Source: DASCNA01 sp036011305
GTDB lineage: Bacteria; Verrucomicrobiota; Lentisphaeria; Victivallales; GWF2-38-69
DNA length: 64,000 bases
Direction of reading: 5' to 3'
NCBI GenBank assembly: GCA_036011305.1
Contig: DASCNA010000066.1
Span: 1-64,000, forward strand
Part shown: positions 50,966 to 60,207 of the stretch, one piece after another
Layout: every line of letters starts with the position of its first letter
Position numbering within the stretch: the first letter of the stretch is position 1
Translations under genes and position numbers: made by a program
Notes under the pieces: generated by a model
Told to the model about the DNA's origin: nothing
What the model saw: the letters and a program-made list of their open reading frames with translations, nothing else
Database searches by the model: none

Positions 50966-53161
50966 ATGTTTGCTGAAGATAAATTTAAAAAATTGAGAAA
51001 AGAGAAAAAGTTAACTCAGAAACAATTAGCTGAACTTTTAGGTAGATCTTTGAGGACTATTCAGCTTTGGGAAAAAGGAAGTATAGAACCTCCCAAATCA
51101 GTACTCCCACTAATTTCTAAAATTCTTGAAGTTCCCATAACTTCAATATCCGATCACGTTATTAAAGAGAGGGCTGAACTTAAGGGTGGTCATGATAAAC
51201 TGGATTTCTTAAGTAAAAGTCTCATGGATTTTTCATCTAAATCAGAATCTGAAAAATTTCAAATGTTCATGGATATGCAGAAGAGTAATGAAGTTCTGCT
51301 TTATGAAACTAGAGATTTAAAAAGGATTACAAGGGAATCTAAGACAATTTTGAATTCTATAGATTATATAATATATAGAAAAAACAGATCCTTAAAGTAT
51401 GTATTTGTCAATGATTTTTTTCTGTCGTATTTTGGTATATCTGAAACCAGCTTAATTGTAGGACAGAGAGACAGTGATATTTTTTCTTCCAAAAAAGAAT
51501 GGATGGAACTTAATTTATTAGAACAGGAAGTATTAAAAACACAGAAACCAATAGAAAATCAAATTATTCAGGTTCCTAACTTTTCAGGTAAAAACAGGAT
51601 AGGTTTATTAAACCTCAAACCGGCTATAAATGAAGAAGATAAGCTTATTGGTGTTATTGGATATATAAAAGATATTTCAGGAGAACAGATCTCCAGAGAA
51701 AAACATTTTTATATGGAATCAGTTTTAGAGAAAATCGAGTATGTAATATGGATAATAAAACTTAAGCCTTACAGACATTACCTTTATATAAATAAAGCAA
51801 TTGAGTCAGTTTACGGTGTGACCAAAAACAATTTTTATCAGAATGTTAATTTTTGGTTTAGTTTTATTCATAAAGATGACAGAAAAAAAACCAGAAAAGA
51901 AATTGATGCAGGAAATAAGGAACTGATATATAGAATTGTGCTTCAGACAGGAAAAATCAGATGGATTAGACATTTTAATTATAATGCAGTTATAAATGAT
52001 GAAGAGGTAGAATTCTGTGTAATTAAAGATATTACTCAGGAAAAACTGGCGGAAGAGAAAAATGAACTGCTTGAAATTAATATTAATGAAATGGTTGATG
52101 CATTGAGTGTTAGAGATATAAGTGCCGGGAGATATATATATTTAAATAAAGCAATTGAAAAAGTGTATGGATGCTCAATACAGGATGCATATAAGGAAAA
52201 AGGATTTGATCTTTGGTTAAGTAAATCTGTTCATCCTGACTTTCTGGAAAAAGAAAAAGAGTATGTACAAAACAAATCCTGGCCTCCAGTTAGAGTTATA
52301 AAAATATTCAGAGGGGATGGTAAGGTTCGATTTGTAGAGGTTACATTGACCAATAAAACTTTTTCTGGTAGAGAATGTAGAATTGCTATATCAAGAGATG
52401 TGACCGAAAGAATAAGAATTGAAAAAATGCTGAATCTTCTTGAAGCTAATATCAATAGCATGGATGATGCTGTTTTTGTAAGAGATTTAAGAGAAAATAA
52501 ATACATATATATAAACCGGGCTGCGGAAAACATTATAGGCTGTTCTTTGGATGAAATTCCTGACAAAGATGGATTTGATTATTTAAATGAAAGATGTATT
52601 CACCCGGACGACAGGGAAATTGTAAATAAAATGAAATTTGAAGCAGTAGATAATATGCCTGCTTTCAGAATTATTAAACCTGACGGTGAAGTTAGATGGC
52701 TGGAAAGCTCTGTTACTCAGAAAAAATTTGGAGACAGAGAGTGTATAATAAAGATAGCAAGGGACATAACGGAAAGAAAAAAATCTGAAGAGATCAGAGA
52801 AATTCTCGAGGGTCATATAAATGTTCTTAACGAAGCACTGATAGTAAGAGATCTGGAAACACAGGAATGCATATATGTGAATAATGCCGTAGAAACAATA
52901 TTCGGATATCCAAAAGATACACCTGTAAAAGATACAAATTTTGAATTCTGGCTGAATAAAATTATACATTCTGAAGCAAGGGAAAAAGAAAAAGAATATA
53001 TAAATAATAACTCATGGCCTAAACTCAGGAACGTAAAGATAATTAAACCTAACGGAGATATTGCACTAATAGAAATTTCCCTTAATATCAAAACCTTTAT
53101 GGGGAGGAAAACAATAGTATCAGTGTATAGAGATATTTCAGACAGGTTTTCTATTAACTGA
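50966..53161 (+). CDS. HTH-XRE plus five-PAS one-component regulator
   Basis: A 731-residue protein. The XRE domain at about 5-60 reads KKLTQKQLAELLGRSLRTIQ then LWEKGSIEPPKSV. After a linker come five PAS modules of roughly 120 residues each, at about 125-245, 245-370, 375-495, 500-610 and 615-728. Most end in a D-I/V-T/S-E/D-R segment before the next linker. No output enzyme follows. The ATG at 50966 aligns with the decayed copy at 42674. No normal ribosome site is visible because the ATTGCGTATAAT box directly precedes it; an upstream TTG at 50927 is no better. It is a paralogue of the regulator at 44987. Confidence 0.88.
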   Translation: MFAEDKFKKLRKEKKLTQKQLAELLGRSLRTIQLWEKGSIEPPKSVLPLISKILEVPITSISDHVIKERAELKGGHDKLDFLSKSLMDFSSKSESEKFQMFMDMQKSNEVLLYETRDLKRITRESKTILNSIDYIIYRKNRSLKYVFVNDFFLSYFGISETSLIVGQRDSDIFSSKKEWMELNLLEQEVLKTQKPIENQIIQVPNFSGKNRIGLLNLKPAINEEDKLIGVIGYIKDISGEQISREKHFYMESVLEKIEYVIWIIKLKPYRHYLYINKAIESVYGVTKNNFYQNVNFWFSFIHKDDRKKTRKEIDAGNKELIYRIVLQTGKIRWIRHFNYNAVINDEEVEFCVIKDITQEKLAEEKNELLEININEMVDALSVRDISAGRYIYLNKAIEKVYGCSIQDAYKEKGFDLWLSKSVHPDFLEKEKEYVQNKSWPPVRVIKIFRGDGKVRFVEVTLTNKTFSGRECRIAISRDVTERIRIEKMLNLLEANINSMDDAVFVRDLRENKYIYINRAAENIIGCSLDEIPDKDGFDYLNERCIHPDDREIVNKMKFEAVDNMPAFRIIKPDGEVRWLESSVTQKKFGDRECIIKIARDITERKKSEEIREILEGHINVLNEALIVRDLETQECIYVNNAVETIFGYPKDTPVKDTNFEFWLNKIIHSEAREKEKEYINNNSWPKLRNVKIIKPNGDIALIEISLNIKTFMGRKTIVSVYRDISDRFSIN

Positions 53162-53165
53162 TCCA

Positions 53166-53226
53166 ACGACTGCTAAATTCATATTCATTTTGAGAATTAT
53201 ATGTTCTAGCAGTCGTGTATATAATA
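53166..53226. terminator. Terminator-like inverted repeat between convergent genes
   Basis: A perfect 10-bp ACGACTGCTA / TAGCAGTCGT stem with a 41-base loop that can pair further. It separates the XRE-PAS gene and metF. No strong T-run follows. Confidence 0.5.
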
Positions 53227-53254
53227 ACAGATGAATAAGTGTGGCTGTTATATA

Positions 53255-54136
53255 TTATAATAATCCTTCTTCTTTAAGTCTGTTTACAACTGAGACAACA
53301 GTGTTCGCCCTATTCATTGTATAAAAATGCAGACCGTCAACTCCTCTTTTAAGTAGATCTCTGCATTGCTCTAATGCAAGATTGGCTCCGTATTCAGAAA
53401 CAGCCTTTTTGTCATCCTGAGGTAATGCAGCTAAATCGGTTTTGATTTTTTTAGCAATTGTAGTTCCGCAGACTTTAGCCAAATTGTTCATAAGCTTTTC
53501 TGTATATATAGGCATTACACCGGGGATGATTGGAACAGTTATTCCTACATTTCTGCATTTATCTACAAAATCAAAAAAATACTGATTGTCGTAGAAATAT
53601 TGGGCTACAATATATTCTGCACCGTTTTTGATTTTCTGCTTCAGAACTTCAATATCGTTGTCCATGTGTTCAGATTCAATATGACCTTCAGGATATCCTG
53701 CAGCGCCAATACAGAAATCATATTTTTCATTTATAAATTTAATTAAATCAGATGCATAGTTAAAAGCTTCAGGGTGCGGGACATAATTTTCATCCCATGT
53801 AGGAGCATCGCCTCGGATTGCAAAAACAGTCTCTATTCCAAGCTCTTTAAACTGATCAAGTACTCTGATAAGCTGTTCTCTGCCAAGTCCTACACCGGCA
53901 ATATAGGCAACAGTCTTAAGGTTATGGTCGTTTTTCAGTTTATTAAGAAGTTGAACTGAACCTTCATGATTGGAACCGCCTGCGCCAAAAGTTACAGAAA
54001 CATAGTCAGGTTTGAGTTCTTTTAGTTTCTCCAACGCTTTGTCTAAGTTGATACTTGCCTTATCGCTTACAGGTCTTGAGAATTCAAATGATATGACAGG
54101 TCCTTTTCTTTTTGATATATGTTCTGCAACTTTCAT
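53255..54136 (-). CDS. metF: 5,10-methylenetetrahydrofolate reductase
   Basis: Reduces methylene-tetrahydrofolate to the methyl donor for methionine synthesis; a 293-residue FAD-dependent TIM barrel of normal bacterial length. The N-terminal ISFEFSRPVS replaces the usual SFEFFPPK-type strand that carries the catalytic Glu. VSVTFGAGGSN near 46, AVRGD-type FAIRGDAPTWD near 108, GAAGYPEGH near 145 and AEYIVAQYFYD near 182 are clear, as is VPIIPGVMPI near 208. It stands alone on the minus strand with AGGATG before the ATG. No SAM riboswitch or Met-box was recognised upstream. Confidence 0.95.
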   Translation of the reverse strand: MKVAEHISKRKGPVISFEFSRPVSDKASINLDKALEKLKELKPDYVSVTFGAGGSNHEGSVQLLNKLKNDHNLKTVAYIAGVGLGREQLIRVLDQFKELGIETVFAIRGDAPTWDENYVPHPEAFNYASDLIKFINEKYDFCIGAAGYPEGHIESEHMDNDIEVLKQKIKNGAEYIVAQYFYDNQYFFDFVDKCRNVGITVPIIPGVMPIYTEKLMNNLAKVCGTTIAKKIKTDLAALPQDDKKAVSEYGANLALEQCRDLLKRGVDGLHFYTMNRANTVVSVVNRLKEEGLL

Positions 54137-54280
54137 AAGTACATCCTAAGGTTGGTTATTATAATTACATAAAGAATATAGTATTAGACAATTGAAAAAC
54201 AACTTTTTTCAGCTGATAGATTCAATATAATATATATGTGCTCAGCTTTTATTCTGTAACTGAGATGGGGGGTAGTTAAA

Positions 54281-56020
54281 CTAATTGTTAACCGACTTTG
54301 AAATCAGAATTACTGCATAACCTTCGTATTTATTTTTTCCAACTGTTTTGATTTTTGCATTATTAATACTTATAGCATAATTATTATCCATGGTCCAAGC
54401 GACGTCGAATCCTCTCATGTATCCGTTTTCTCTATTGCCGTTATTGCAACCGGGCTCTGAAACAGATATTTTGTCTGGTGATGATTTATCAGAAGAACTG
54501 TTTGGAGTAGTGAGCTTAATATTACCAAGAACGGTTTTGTTTCTTTTTTCGATGGTTAATGAAACAGCTTTTAAAGGAATAATATTGTTGAATGTGAAAA
54601 AACAATTTTTATTCGATGCAATAGTTTTATTGTTTACTGTAATAATGCTGTCGGTTTTGTTTATTATCTGTATTGAAAATCTATCAACCTTTTTTCCTTT
54701 AGCAGACCACTCTTTAAAATATTTATCATAGAATTTATTAGCCCAGGATAATTCATTTCCGCTATCTGATGGAAGTGTTGTAAAAGTTTTATTGGCAAAG
54801 TCATATTTGATCTTACCAGACAGTCCGTAAGATGAAGAATCAATATAATAAAATTTTGAAGTGGTGAACTGTTTTTTGCCTTTTTGCAGTGTAATTAATC
54901 TTGCTCCGTTTCCAAGATTTGCCCACCAGTTTGATAGAGTCTTCAGCCCGTAGCAGATTGCTACCCCGTCTTTTGTAAACCCGCTAAAATGATTATAATG
55001 GTCATGTCCGCTGAAAACACCCATTATATTATCGGATTTCACGATAGTATTGTAGAAATGTCCTCCATCATTCTCATTGGCTGATACAAGATCGTTATAA
55101 TACCATGATCCCCCTATATCCTTTTTTTTCTTTAATTTCTTATTGTAGACTTTAATTCTCGGATTATATACTAATTCTGAGCCGAGTGTTTTATATACCG
55201 CTTTTTTGTTTTTCCATAAATCAGGAATGTGCATAAATAATAATGATGGATAGTTATAAGAAGTACTGTTTATTTTTAGCCAATTTACTATGGTTTTTCC
55301 TTTAGTCTTCGGAATTGAAGTAAATCCTCCATCCCAGGTATTAATGAAATAAAGAACTGCAGATTTATGATTACTGTCGTCATACACCGGCACTAAGTAA
55401 TTGCCTGGTGTTAATTCATCGTTATTATTTTTATCGAAGAGAGGCACAAAAGAATTATTTAAACCGGCTAGAAAATTGAAGTATTCTCTGCATTTTTCTT
55501 TTGTGTAATTATTTTCAATATCATGATTACCTATGGCAAATGTCCATGGAACAGGTTTAGAATCATACATTATTTCTTTTTCATCCGTTAGATCAATTAG
55601 ACCATGAGTATAGATTTTTTTGCCATCTTTATTTTTTCCTGTCCAAATGTATTTTAATTGGGGAAATACATTGGCCCAGCCTTTGTACTTTGGTGTCTCA
55701 TTCATGTAGTTAGGCATCTGAGTTACAATGTCTCCGGTAAAAACAATAAGATCTATGTTACCTCCAGGAGCAGCTTTTTTCAGGTTAATTAACATATCTT
55801 TTAATTCATTGTATGTATTTTCTGTCCATTTCCATTTATTCTGGTATGTGTTAGGTTCATCACAGAAATCAATATGAGTGTCAGTTATTTGAACTATATT
55901 AAATAATCCATCTTTATTGAACTTCAGTTTTTTGTTTATATTGCTTACTGCTTTTAAATTGAAAGTCCATGCTAATATGAAAATGCTGGTAATAAAACTT
56001 GTCGCGATGATTTTTTTCAT
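54281..56020 (-). CDS. Exported calcineurin-like metallophosphoesterase
   Basis: A 579-residue exported phosphoesterase. After a signal sequence (about 1-24) come the five metallophosphatase blocks: IVQITDTHIDF near 42, IVFTGDIVTQ near 95, WTFAIGNHDIEN near 155, LLFMHIPDLW near 255 and GVFSGHDHYNHF near 340. All metal ligands are present. The C-terminal third (about 440-579) is a beta-rich add-on starting FSIQIINKT and ending with a strand pair. The plan resembles secreted purple-acid/icc-type phosphodiesterases of other bacteria. The substrate outside the cell is unknown. It is monocistronic. Confidence 0.9.
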   Translation of the reverse strand: MKKIIATSFITSIFILAWTFNLKAVSNINKKLKFNKDGLFNIVQITDTHIDFCDEPNTYQNKWKWTENTYNELKDMLINLKKAAPGGNIDLIVFTGDIVTQMPNYMNETPKYKGWANVFPQLKYIWTGKNKDGKKIYTHGLIDLTDEKEIMYDSKPVPWTFAIGNHDIENNYTKEKCREYFNFLAGLNNSFVPLFDKNNNDELTPGNYLVPVYDDSNHKSAVLYFINTWDGGFTSIPKTKGKTIVNWLKINSTSYNYPSLLFMHIPDLWKNKKAVYKTLGSELVYNPRIKVYNKKLKKKKDIGGSWYYNDLVSANENDGGHFYNTIVKSDNIMGVFSGHDHYNHFSGFTKDGVAICYGLKTLSNWWANLGNGARLITLQKGKKQFTTSKFYYIDSSSYGLSGKIKYDFANKTFTTLPSDSGNELSWANKFYDKYFKEWSAKGKKVDRFSIQIINKTDSIITVNNKTIASNKNCFFTFNNIIPLKAVSLTIEKRNKTVLGNIKLTTPNSSSDKSSPDKISVSEPGCNNGNRENGYMRGFDVAWTMDNNYAISINNAKIKTVGKNKYEGYAVILISKSVNN

Positions 56021-56271
56021 ATTGCTCCCAGTTAATTATTTAAATAGATGAATTGTTATACCACCTGTAAAGTATATTATACAGTAAAATCTTCATCTAT
56101 TTCAACATGTCCTTATCACAAATTTACAATTGAGAACTTGTGATATATATAGAGGCAGAGAATGTTTATTTATTAACATTCTGGAAGAAAATATGAACTT
56201 TTAACTGTAAAGGTATTGAAATTATTAATAAAAATAATAGAAATAAATGGATAAACAGAGAAAGGAGGGTT

Positions 56272-56475
56272 ATGGAATTAGACGAAAGAATTTTGAAGGT
56301 GCAGGAGAAAATTTCTAATTTAAGCTACTATCTATTCAGCTTCAGGGGTGAACAAAACTACGAAACATACGGTGATATTTTAGATGAATATAAAATATTA
56401 CAGAGAGATCTTGGCAGGTTGCTAGAAGCATATAAGCGTCTGGAACCGCAAGAAGATGTAGAGTTAGCTATTTAA
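56272..56475 (+). CDS. Small soluble protein with strong ribosome site
   Basis: A 67-residue acidic, probably all-helical product (LDERILKVQEKISNLSYYLF then a second helix QRDLGRLLEAYKRLEP). The ribosome site AAAGGAGG is the strongest in the window, although only 3 bases separate it from the ATG. No family is recognised. It lies alone between two minus-strand genes. The helical hairpin shape and strong translation signal suggest an abundant small protein or protein-binding factor. Confidence 0.6.
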   Translation: MELDERILKVQEKISNLSYYLFSFRGEQNYETYGDILDEYKILQRDLGRLLEAYKRLEPQEDVELAI

Positions 56476-56540
56476 TCTCAAAAAACTTACATTTTAATTA
56501 ATATCATAAAGTTTTTATAAATACGATGTTAATTTTCTGT

Positions 56541-56602
56541 TAAAAAATTGAAGGGCGAAGTTCCACTTGAACTATATTTAGTTCTACAGGAGCCTCACCC
56601 TT
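56541..56602 (-). terminator. Long imperfect hairpin terminator after the MutS-like gene
   Basis: On the minus strand 24 positions on each side fold with about 20 pairs, closing an AATA loop, and end in CAATTTTTT. The outer stem is AAGGGTGAGG with complementary partner. It begins 23 bases past the stop codon. It is much longer than needed for termination, so an RNA-stability or small-RNA role is possible. Confidence 0.7.
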
Positions 56603-56625
56603 TGATTGTGAAATATGTGGTAAAA

Positions 56626-57948
56626 TTATGATACGTTGTTAAGAATATCGAAGACTTTTTCTCTTTCGAGAATCATAAGTCCTAATCTCTTATCTGATAC
56701 ACCTTCGTTAAGTTCATATGGGAAGTGGAATTCTCCATCAATAATTTCAGCATCAAAACATTTACAGTTCATTAATTTTTTAGTTTCTTCATCTTCAACT
56801 AACTCTATTAAATGTGATGATAAAAAGTAAATGTGGTTTTTCCAGTTGGCGAACCCCTGAATAACTTTTTTAGAAGCTTCATATGCATCATGTACATTTG
56901 TTCCTTTAAAGAGTTCATCAAGTATTATGAATGAACTTTCAGAAGTACTTATAGTTTCAGCAACAGATTTTACACGTCTTACTTCACTGTAGAAGTAACT
57001 GTAGCCTAGCTGCAGATCATCCTGTGTTTCTATACTGCTAACCAGTGAGTCAAAAATTGTTATTTCCATTGATTCTGCAGGCACTGCTAATCCTAGATGT
57101 GCAAGATAGAGTGACACACCGCATGATTTTAAAAATGTTGTTTTACCGGCCATATTAGGTCCGGTTAAGAAAATAAATCCATTTCCATCTGAGAGATTTA
57201 TATCATAAGATTTAGGATCTTTAAGGAATGGATGATATAACCCCTTGACATTAAATACAGGAGAGTCTGCAGATACGAATTCCGGGAAGACAAAATTCTT
57301 TTCTTCTATAACGTCTGCAAATGCTAAATAAACATCAAATTCAAAACAGATATCTATTAAGTTTAAAGCCTCTGTCAATACTTCTGTTCTGAAGAATTTA
57401 TCGAATCTGTAAACGTATTTAAGTGGAACTTCAGTTCCATTGACTTCTTTCAAAAATAAAGCTGTTTCAGGATTTGTCAGGAAACTGTTTATCTCTTCTA
57501 GCATTGCACTTACTCGAGAAGGAAGATCTTCATCTGATGAATGTTTATGGGTAAATTCCTGCAACTGACCTAAAAATTTTCTTAATGTCAGTAAGCCTGT
57601 ATGCTGATCATAGTAGTTTTCCTTAAATCTCATCTTAACAATTTTAAGCTCAAGAACATTTGTTGCATGTGTCGGATCTATTCTGAGTTTAAGATATCTT
57701 GTTACATCTTTTAAAAGTCTGTCTTCAAATGGAAACTCCCATGAGTCTACATATTTTACAAAATATTTTAATGCTTCCTGAGTAGTTAAAATCTGTGCTG
57801 TATTCTGAATGCCGTCTGTAAAGAATCTTTCCAGTTTCTTTTTTCCCCCGGTTGTTTCTGCACTATTAAAAAAATCAAATATAGAGGTTTTTACCCCCCT
57901 GCTTGGGACTATTTCTAAATCAGCAAGTGTTTGTTCGTCAAATTTCAT
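56626..57948 (-). CDS. MutS-family core ATPase lacking the mismatch-recognition domain
   Basis: A 440-residue protein with a MutS lever/clamp-like helical region (about 20-225) and the MutS ATPase domain (about 235-430). Walker A is FLTGPNMAGKTTFLK near 257. Walker B and D-loop are FIILDELFKGTN near 345. FLSSHLIEL near 378 is the conserved switch His. The N-terminal mismatch-binding and connector domains of MutS are absent, and there is no Smr endonuclease domain. It is like the short MutS-related proteins of Bacteroidota-type genomes, whose role is not settled. Not the main MutS. A palindrome lies just upstream. Confidence 0.88.
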   Translation of the reverse strand: MKFDEQTLADLEIVPSRGVKTSIFDFFNSAETTGGKKKLERFFTDGIQNTAQILTTQEALKYFVKYVDSWEFPFEDRLLKDVTRYLKLRIDPTHATNVLELKIVKMRFKENYYDQHTGLLTLRKFLGQLQEFTHKHSSDEDLPSRVSAMLEEINSFLTNPETALFLKEVNGTEVPLKYVYRFDKFFRTEVLTEALNLIDICFEFDVYLAFADVIEEKNFVFPEFVSADSPVFNVKGLYHPFLKDPKSYDINLSDGNGFIFLTGPNMAGKTTFLKSCGVSLYLAHLGLAVPAESMEITIFDSLVSSIETQDDLQLGYSYFYSEVRRVKSVAETISTSESSFIILDELFKGTNVHDAYEASKKVIQGFANWKNHIYFLSSHLIELVEDEETKKLMNCKCFDAEIIDGEFHFPYELNEGVSDKRLGLMILEREKVFDILNNVS

Positions 57949-57970
57949 TTTTCTTTCCTTTTTTTGTAAA

Positions 57971-57984
57971 GTTTCTTAAGAAAC
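57971..57984. promoter_or_regulatory. Perfect 14-bp palindrome upstream of the MutS-like gene
   Basis: GTTTCTTAAGAAAC is a perfect palindrome 23 bases before the start codon. It could be an operator. The remaining 57985-58504 interval shows no gene; a lone TTGACA at 58359 has no good -10 partner. Confidence 0.35.
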
Positions 57985-58504
57985 ATTATTTATTTTGAAT
58001 AAGAGTATGTTTTATAGATATGTAGTTAATCTTAGATTTATTAAAATTCTATATTATTGCTTTATTGAGCGGCTCTACCTTCATACTCGACGCTTTCAGT
58101 TAAAATTCAAAAATAAAGATAAAACTATACATTAAATTTTTAAAATATCAAATCGTTACGAAAATAACAAGCATGAAATTGAGCCCAATTTATTGTTTTT
58201 TAAAAATACGTTATTGTAATAATACTTATTATTAATTGAACAGTAAAGCATTAGGATTAAGTTGAGCTTTATTGGATAATTTTTAGTATGCAAGCTATAT
58301 TTTAAATTATCGTTTCAGATAAAAATAAGATAATTATTTAAAATTTAATTAGAATAATTTGACATTAGAATTATAATCAATATCTGCCAAATTTATTTAA
58401 ATATTTTATGAGCATAGCGACATATTTATAATTTTTATATTATTTGATAGTTTGTTTTACTTAAGTTTGAAGACATTAAAATAGAATACTGATATAAGGA
58501 AAAA

Positions 58505-59329
58505 ATGAATAATAGCGGTTTTATTAAAGAACTTGACAAAAAATTTAAAAAAGAATGTAAAAAGGGAAGATTGAACCCAAAATTAAGAGCTGAATTTATA
58601 TTTTTTGGATTATTGCAGAAAGGTGAGCAATACAGTGAATTTTTGGATGCGAATATAGAAGAAGTTGATCTGGCTAAAATTGTAGTCTGCATGCTTGGTT
58701 CAAAAAACCCTCTATATAAGGAGATTATAAATGCTTACAGGGAGAAAATTGATTTTTCTACAGTTGTTTTTGAATTGATAAAAAATCAGATGCCTTATAA
58801 AGCATTTGTAAAGGAATATAAAAAAAATATTAATTTCAACCTGGTTCTGATAAAATTGGTAGATAGTGAAATTGATTATCAGAATTTTATAAAAGAACAT
58901 AAAAATAAAATCAATATAAGCAGTGTTGTTCTTAATCTAGTTAAAAATAAAAAATCATTTAAACATCTAGTAAAAGAATTTATAAATGACGTGAAATTTG
59001 ATTCTATAATAATTGAGCTGATCAAAAATAAATTTCCTTATAAAAAGTTTGTTAAAAAATATAAAGAAGAGATCGATTTTGACTGTATAGTCATAAACCT
59101 TGTAGACTCCTCTTATCCTTGTAAAGATTTTATAGAATTATATTCCGAAGATATAGATTTTGATAATGTGCTCCTGAGTTTTATTGATTACGATACTCCA
59201 TATAAAGATTTTGTTGATGAATATAAAGATAAAATTGATTTTAATACAATTGTAGAAGAGATAAAAGATAATGAAGTAGAGCAAAGGGAAAAATTCTACA
59301 AGGAATATGAATCAGAAATTCATTTGTAA
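58505..59329 (+). CDS. Protein made of nine tandem 27/28-residue repeats
   Basis: A 274-residue cytoplasmic-type protein with no signal peptide. After 26 lysine-rich residues, nine repeats follow without gaps (starts near residues 27, 54, 82, 109, 136, 163, 190, 217 and 244). The consensus is roughly I-D-F-x-x-[IV]-V-x-x-L-[IV]-x-x-x-x-P-Y-K-x-F-[IV]-[KD]-E-Y-K-x-x. The spacing of hydrophobic and Pro-Tyr positions suggests two short helices per repeat, an alpha-solenoid for protein binding. I do not recognise the family. AAGGA precedes the ATG. It stands alone, and nothing nearby indicates its partner. Confidence 0.85.
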   Translation: MNNSGFIKELDKKFKKECKKGRLNPKLRAEFIFFGLLQKGEQYSEFLDANIEEVDLAKIVVCMLGSKNPLYKEIINAYREKIDFSTVVFELIKNQMPYKAFVKEYKKNINFNLVLIKLVDSEIDYQNFIKEHKNKINISSVVLNLVKNKKSFKHLVKEFINDVKFDSIIIELIKNKFPYKKFVKKYKEEIDFDCIVINLVDSSYPCKDFIELYSEDIDFDNVLLSFIDYDTPYKDFVDEYKDKIDFNTIVEEIKDNEVEQREKFYKEYESEIHL

Positions 59330-59492
59330 AGCTGAAGTTTACTACTTGTTTCTTCGTCCCAAGTTAACAGTTTTTTTAAATTGATCTGGTTAAATTATCC
59401 TGTATCTAATCTTATTACTTACAGGACTTTATAATTCTGAATTGTGTAGTTTATTATTAATAATTAAATATTATCTAATTTGAGGTATATAA

Positions 59493-60188
59493 ATGAAAAC
59501 TGCATTGATTACCGGAACCAACAGAGGTTTGGGGCTAGAGTTTGTTAAACAGTATTTGAACAGTGGATGGAATGTTATTGCATGCTGCCGAAAACCTGAT
59601 GATGCAAAAGAATTGAATCAGCTTAAATTCGACTTTACAGAAGAACTGGATATTTACGGTCTTGATGTTTCCAATTTATCCGCCATTACTAATTTTGCCG
59701 ACTGTCTTAGAATTACACCGATAGATTTATTAATCAGCAATGCAGGTATGTATGGTTCTCAGTTAAACAGTTTTGGCAATGTTGATTATGAGAATTGGAT
59801 TGAAACCTTTAAAGTAAATACTATGGCAGGACTGAAAATAGCAGAAAGTTTTGTAGATCATATTGCCTGCAGTACAGATAAAAAACTGATATTTGTTACC
59901 AGTCAGATGGGAAGTATTGATGATAATGGATCAGGGGGAAGTTATATTTACAGATCTACAAAATGTGCATTAAATGCTGTTGTAAAAAGTCTATCAGTCG
60001 ACCTTAGAAGTAGAAATATTACTGTATCTACTATTCATCCTGGATGGGTCCTTACAGATATGGGAGGTCCTAATGCTCTAATATCAGTTGAAGAAAGTGT
60101 TAGCGAAATGAAACGTACTATAGATGAGTTGAGCATTGAAGTTTCAGGAAATTTTCTTAATTATGACGGAAACACTATTTTATGGTAA
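59493..60188 (+). CDS. Short-chain dehydrogenase/reductase (SDR), C-factor-like
   Basis: A 231-residue NAD(P)-dependent oxidoreductase. The cofactor loop is TGTNRGLG at 7-14. LISNAGMYGS near 80 is the NAG motif. The catalytic Tyr-Lys pair is in YIYRSTKCALN near 151-156, preceded by a Ser in the conserved SQMGS near 138. IHPGWVLTDMGG near 187 is a family segment. The length and the PGW-TDMGG end resemble C-factor/CsgA-type SDRs. GAGG lies 9 bases before the ATG. It is followed after 19 bases by a methyltransferase, probably in one operon. The substrate is unknown. Confidence 0.92.
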   Translation: MKTALITGTNRGLGLEFVKQYLNSGWNVIACCRKPDDAKELNQLKFDFTEELDIYGLDVSNLSAITNFADCLRITPIDLLISNAGMYGSQLNSFGNVDYENWIETFKVNTMAGLKIAESFVDHIACSTDKKLIFVTSQMGSIDDNGSGGSYIYRSTKCALNAVVKSLSVDLRSRNITVSTIHPGWVLTDMGGPNALISVEESVSEMKRTIDELSIEVSGNFLNYDGNTILW

Positions 60189-60207
60189 TATTTGAAGGAT
60201 ATAAACT

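Noticed and set aside
52583..53166. Minus-strand frames opposite the end of the XRE-PAS gene
   Set aside because: Repetitive antisense shadows produced by the PAS repeats; no start signals.
56551..56602. GGTGAGGCTCCT in the hairpin as an M-box (magnesium) riboswitch
   Set aside because: The phrase matches a conserved M-box segment, but the element is only about 50 bases, lies in a 3' region and has no downstream gene on that strand; the other M-box helices are missing.
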